Assembly (NCBI GenBank): GCA_037043235.1 | Contig: JAWRVZ010000029.1 | Span: 3,593,501-3,657,500 of the forward strand | Length of the DNA: 64,000 nt | Direction of reading: 5' to 3' | Source: Rhodeus uyekii | Taxonomy: Eukaryota > Chordata > Actinopteri > Cypriniformes > Acheilognathidae | Part shown: piece by piece, positions 24,101 to 30,100 of the stretch | Layout: each line of letters starts with the position of its first letter | Numbering within the stretch: the first letter of the stretch is position 1 | Notes under the pieces: model-generated | What the model was told of the DNA's origin: nothing | The model's input: the letters and a program-made list of their open reading frames with translations, nothing else | The model's database searches: none | Position numbers and translations under genes: made by a program

Positions 24101-27100
24101 TCGTTCCCAATCGCGTCTCGACGCAGTGCGAGTTCCCTTGACAGGGAACGTCTCAGGTTACGTACGTAACCATAGTTCCCTAAGAGGGAACGAGACACTG
24201 CGTCTTGCAGCCTCAGCTCCAAGGCATGCCGGCCTGTTCAGACACTGGTCAAGCTAACCCGCTTCCGGGTCGTGACGTGCCTTTATACTCCCGGGTCCAC
24301 TGGTCACACTGGTCACGCTGGTACTGGGCTACTCCACAGCAGTTGGCATACCATCTGGTCTAAAATAGTCAGAATATAAACCCTTATTAGTGATTCAGAA
24401 TAAGACAAAAGGATGGAATCATGCTGTCCTCGCTTATTATATATACATTTTGTACATTTGTAACAAGAAGTTACATAATGTGCCCTTAAGCTATGTTAAA
24501 TTATTTTCGGGATTATTTATTATTTATTTATTAGGCACATTTAAACATGCATATTTTGGTATGCTTTTGTAAATGGAAAAATAATTTATGTTTCAAATGT
24601 GCATTTTAGTGTTAAGATCTGCTGATGACAATGTTTCAGCTGATATATGCTGAATCTTATATTATAATTGTCAGTCACACCATTTGGACTTAGTTTTGTA
24701 GTTTGCACCATTTTCTAGCCTTGAGTTTTTTGTTTGTTAATTTGATTCATCATTCAGTGTGTCGTTGATTGTCCTTGCTTGCCGGTGTACTCGAGTTCAT
24801 TTGTTTCTGTTCACTGCAGTCGTGTCTCGTCTATGCTTGGTCTGTGTTGTGTTGGACTGCTATTCTCTGTGTTTGGTTTATTCCTGGGGATTTATTAAGA
24901 CTGCCTATTTATCTTCATCGTCGTGTTCGTGTCACTCTCCACACTTGTCCACACACCGTTGTTGCTGAAGGCTCAACCCAGAGAGTGATTAGAAAGTGAC
25001 CAGTTTTTTAGTGTGTCTAGTGTGTTTTTGGACTGTTAATTTTTCATCATGGACCTCTCTACATTGCAACTTATGTACCTTGAACAGGGAGAACGGTCCC
25101 TCAGGAAATATTTGGAGATTTTCTGTCAGTCACACCATTTGGACCTTGTTTTTCAGTTTGCACAGTTTTCATGGTTGTTAATTTGATTCATCATTCAGTT
25201 CAGGTGCATGTCGTCCTTGTTCGCCAGTGTATTCAAGTTCCTTTGTTTCTGTTCGTTGCTGTCAGGTATCGTCTATGGTTGTGTTGGACTGCTATTGTCT
25301 GTGGATTTATTAAAGACTGCCTGTTAATTTTTATCTTTGTGTTTGTGTGGATTTACAACACAGCGTTGTGACAAACACATTGTGATATTGATTTATCATC
25401 AAAGGTGTTGTGATTAGCCATGAAATGTCATGCAGAGGCCTTAGGTTACTCCATTGTGGTAGTAATTAAAATGGATCTGTTATCAGTAGCTCTCATTGAC
25501 ACACAGTGGGAACAAGTTCTGTGGAGTCTGAGTTTGAACTGTTTGAACTGCTTCAAGCAACAGTTAAAAATAAAATAACCGTGGATTGAAGCAATCGCCT
25601 TCATTGTTTGTCTCAAGTTCAAGACGATGAAAATCCAATGATGACTTTAATGAAAATCCAAACGAATATAATCCACATAGAGGCATGAATCGAAACTGTA
25701 GTGTATCCACACACATGTAGTGAACACAAACAACAACCTGACGAGCGAACATGGAGAATTAAATACAAATATGGTGATGAACAAATGATGAACAGCTGTG
25801 ATAATCAGTGTCCATCGTGATAAATGAGTGGCGGGAGAAACTGAAACAAGGGAACACGTGACTGAATGAAAACAAAATAAGAGTCCTAGCGCTGTGACGG
25901 TGTGACATTGTCGCTGTTGTGCTCAGATCAAACATAATTCACCTCCACACTAAAGTGCATTTATGCACTTTTAAAAACTCACAATGTGCTTCGACAAATA
26001 GTTCTGCATTGTAAATCCTTGTGATATAAAGCTTTGCAGCTTAGCCTGAAAATAAATAGTAGTAGTAACTATTTTTCTCTGCATGTCTGATACAGATAAC
26101 ATGTTGATCCTACTTTCCATTGCTGATTTAAAGGGATAGTTCACCTAAGACTATGAAACCTTTCATGCCGTTCCAAACCTGTATGTCATGCAGGTTTGAA
26201 TGACATGAAAGTGGGTAAATGATGGTTAAAAACATTAAATTAATTAATTAATATATTTGATCAAATAGGTGCAACCCTGGTAAACATGAAATTCTTCTTT
26301 CAAAAACATGAAAAATACCATTCTTCCTACCTAATAAAACAGGTGACATTCACATTAATATAAATGATCATTACAGATGATTGATTACAGCATATGGTTA
26401 GCATATGGCTAACATAACGTTTGATCTCACTGAAAGGTCGCGTCTCAATGCATTGATTCTGTCAATTCGTCTAAGTCATTCTTTTATATGCTGCCCATGC
26501 TTCCCAACTCATTTTTTTAAAAGGTTATTGCACCAGCAGTCCAACAGCATCTCACAGTCATTTGTATGCATACCAAACTACTTATTTGGACCAATTCCAA
26601 CTCATCTTCAGGGTGTTTAATACAGATACAAAGGCTAGAGCAAAATTAGAACAGGATTCCTGGTATTTTCAGGAACCTTTCAACAAAATGTTTGACCATA
26701 CAGCATGAAATACCGTATTTTTCGCCATATCAGACGCTCCGGAACATAAGACGCACCCAATTTTAAAAGAGGAAAATCTAGAAAAAAAAGATTCTGAACC
26801 AAATACTGTAGTAAAATATTTTATATCAACTGTATAAAGTTAACAGCACAAAAAACATAAAACAATTTTATGCCAACCATGTAACATATTAAGAACTATC
26901 TTTACTCTCATTAACAGTCAGTAAAGTCAGTAAACAGTGAAAGTAACAAAAATAAGGCTGTAATGTTTTTATTCGAACTCCAATAATTTGTGTGTAAACC
27001 GGGAAGTGGGGTGTTGTACCGAAATCTGACTCCCCGGACAAATCTCACTCCCCTCACTAACATCCAGATTTTTCTGCAGCAGAAAAATACACCTGTGAAA

Positions 27101-30100
27101 ATCTCACTCCCATCACTAACTCTGGTTTAAAAGCTCACAGACTCACCATATGATGAGACAATGAGATAAATAAACCAGAGTTAGTGAGGGGAGTGAGATA
27201 TTCACAGGTGTATTTTTCTGCGTTGAAAATCTGACTCCCCCTGGTAAACCCATAGGCCTACTATAATTCATTATAACCGTAATATAATTTCATTTTCTGC
27301 TTATTTATGTAAGCATACAAGTCGGTTTGTAGGCGAATATGCTCAAGGAAGTGCGTTCACCTCGATGCAGCGCGTATTAATGCGTGCGCGTAGGGGAGTG
27401 AGATTTGTCCGGGGAGTCAGATTTCGGTACAACACCTGGCGAGACGCGAGTCACCACAGAAACAGAGAACGCGAGGCTCACAAGTGCAACACCTGCGCGT
27501 TCGGTTCACTCTCTGTGAGTCCCGCCTCTTTCTCTCGGTTTCGTTTCTCTCTCGGTTTCGTTTCACTTCTTTCTTACGCACTGCTCGTCTCCCTACTCTC
27601 GCCACAGTCATCACTGTAAAGTCCACCATTGCCCCCCACTCGTCATCACCACGGCTACGGCCGTGGCCGCGCTCCGCGGATTCTTTATATTCGTCGGATA
27701 GGACTCACCAACTTTTCCCCCCCAGTTTTGGGGAAGAAAAAGTGCGTCTTATGCGGCGAAAAATACGGTAAGTCTCTTTGCTCAGTTGTACAATGCTAGT
27801 GTTCAGCTACATGCTCATTTAATAGTGTTCATAGTCAAGATCAAGATCCAGAGTGTGTTGAGACCAAGACAAGAGCAAGACTTTGTGGGGTTGAGAACAA
27901 GACGAGACCAAGTCCGAAGCAGGTTGAGATCGAGTCAAGACCAGAACCAGCACTCCTCAAATTCATCGATCTACTGTCAAATTCATTCAATCTACTTTCT
28001 GATAAATGTCTCATATTTAATCAATAAATACAATTAGAGTAATAAGACACTAAATGGAGCTGTAACTAATCAAATCACTAACAATAAAATTAATATTTGT
28101 GTTGCAGAGAAGTTATATCTGAATTGATACAATTACACAAGTTTAAATAATGTTTAAATGATGTAAACAGAATGAGAACATGGATCCATCATGCCTTGTA
28201 ACCACTGTGCAGGCTGGTGGTGGTGATGTAATGGTGTGGGGGATGTTTTCTTGGCACACTTTAGTTTAAAGTCAACGTTTAAATGCCACGGCCTACCTGA
28301 GCATTGTTTCTGACCATGTCCATCCCTTCATGACCAACATGTACTCATCCTCTGATGCTGCTTCCAGCAGGATAATGCACCATGTCACAAAGCTCGAATC
28401 ATTTCAAATTGGTTTCTTGAACATGGCAATGAGTTCACTGAACTACAATGACCCCACAGTCACCAGATCTCAACCCAATAGAGCATCTTTGGGATGTGGT
28501 GGAACAGGAGCTTCATGTCCTGGATGTGCATCCCACAAATCTCCATCAACTACAAGATGCTATCCTATCAATATGGGCCAACATTTCTAAAGAATGCTTT
28601 CAGCACCTTGTTGAATCAATGCCACGTAGAATTAAGGCAGTTCTGAAGGCGAAAGCGGGTCAAACACAGTATTAGTATGGTGTTCCTAGTAATCCTTTAG
28701 GTGAGTGTATGTTATAATAAAAAAAACAAGATCTCAAGTTTTTAAGACAATACTACACTGATTTAGAACCTGGCACCATGCTAACAAAATAAATCACATT
28801 AAAAATAAGTTACTGACTATATGTTAAGCATTACGTTTTACATCAAATTACATTAATTATGTTGACAAATAGTTTAGTGACGTCCTCGCAGTTGAGGTCT
28901 TGATTGTTCTTGAGATAAAATTATGAGTCCTTTTAGTCCAAGATTAGCATTTCTGTTTATTATCAGAAAACAAATAACATTTTGACTTTCATGAAATGGG
29001 TAATGTTAACTAGGCTACTTTTGACCCACAGGTTCCTCCAGCTCCTCTACATCGGATCACTGGCTGATCCGTTTGAATGCGGACAACCGAATTTCCAATT
29101 CAACTAGTAAGCTGTCTAATTCATCTTCAGCTCCTGAGCCCCAAACACCACACGTTCCTGTCATCCATGAGCCTGTAAATGAAGATAAAGGTCTGTATTT
29201 TATTGTTTTATGTTAATTCTTGTTTTATGTCAACTATGCCTCTTAAAACTATAATTTATGGAAGTCATATGTAACCTGCTCCCATTTTTTGAGTAGTTTT
29301 AACTTGAAAAATGTAAAATTAAAGTCTCTGGCTTTCTAATAATAGTTAGCTTTTTTTTTTTTTTTTACATGTAGTCAAGTAATATTTATTTATATAGTGC
29401 TTAATATAATTTCAATTACATGATAGCGGTTTTAATTTGTATTGATTCAAATTGAATTAAATTATTTTACATTTATTCACATATACATTAAACAATCACT
29501 AACAGGTTAAAGAAAACTGGTAACACATTACAATAAGGTCCCACTTGTTTCATGAACTAGCAATACAAAATACAAAAATCAATTATTACTCTGTTCATGA
29601 TAATTTAAACATTTAATAATGCATTATTAAAAATCTTGTAAAAAAAAAATCAATTTGTGCAATTTTAAGCTAAGACTTTGTTTCATCAAAAATAGCATAC
29701 AGTAAAATAAACAAAAAGACATATTCTGCATATCACATTACTCCACAAACAGTTTATTGCTATTTCGGAGCACTTGTGTCAAATATAACTTACTAAACCT
29801 CCATTTTTTATTTATTTTTTAAGATGTAGTTGAGTCGACGCCATTTGTACGGAGTGTCCGGGGTCATAGCATGAGTATGCGCTACCACTCAAAATCCAAG
29901 ACGGGCCCAAGCAAAGTTCTTCCACTGCGCTGGTCATTTGCTTCCAGGGACCGCAGAAAGCCCTCCAGCGTAACTCCACAATCTGGAAATGATGAGCTGG
30001 TGGAGTATCTTGAGTCCGGCCGACGGCCACGATGTACCAAGGAGCCCATAGTCAGCATCATGGCTAGTCCTTCCCAGGTCAAAGCCCAGCTTCGCGAGGA

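Larger units (their letters stand above)
19143..24297 (+). mobile_element. DIRS-type retrotransposon, nearly complete, 5.2 kb
   Basis: Tyrosine-recombinase retrotransposon lying in the usp43 intron in the same orientation as the gene. In order it has a left inverted repeat, gag-like ORF (19446-20915), RT-RNase H ORF (20980-23043) and an overlapping tyrosine recombinase ORF (22617-24038), then an internal complementary region and a right inverted repeat. DIRS elements replicate through RT and integrate through the recombinase, so no target duplication is expected and none is seen. All three long ORFs are open, so it is young. The right inverted repeat matches only the inner 47 bp of the left one, so the outer right end may be cut off. 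Confidence 0.92.

Noticed and set aside
24669..25373. Complete LTR element with target duplication
   Set aside because: The two LTR copies are clear, but the flanks (ataat and aacac) do not match, so a single intact insertion is not supported.
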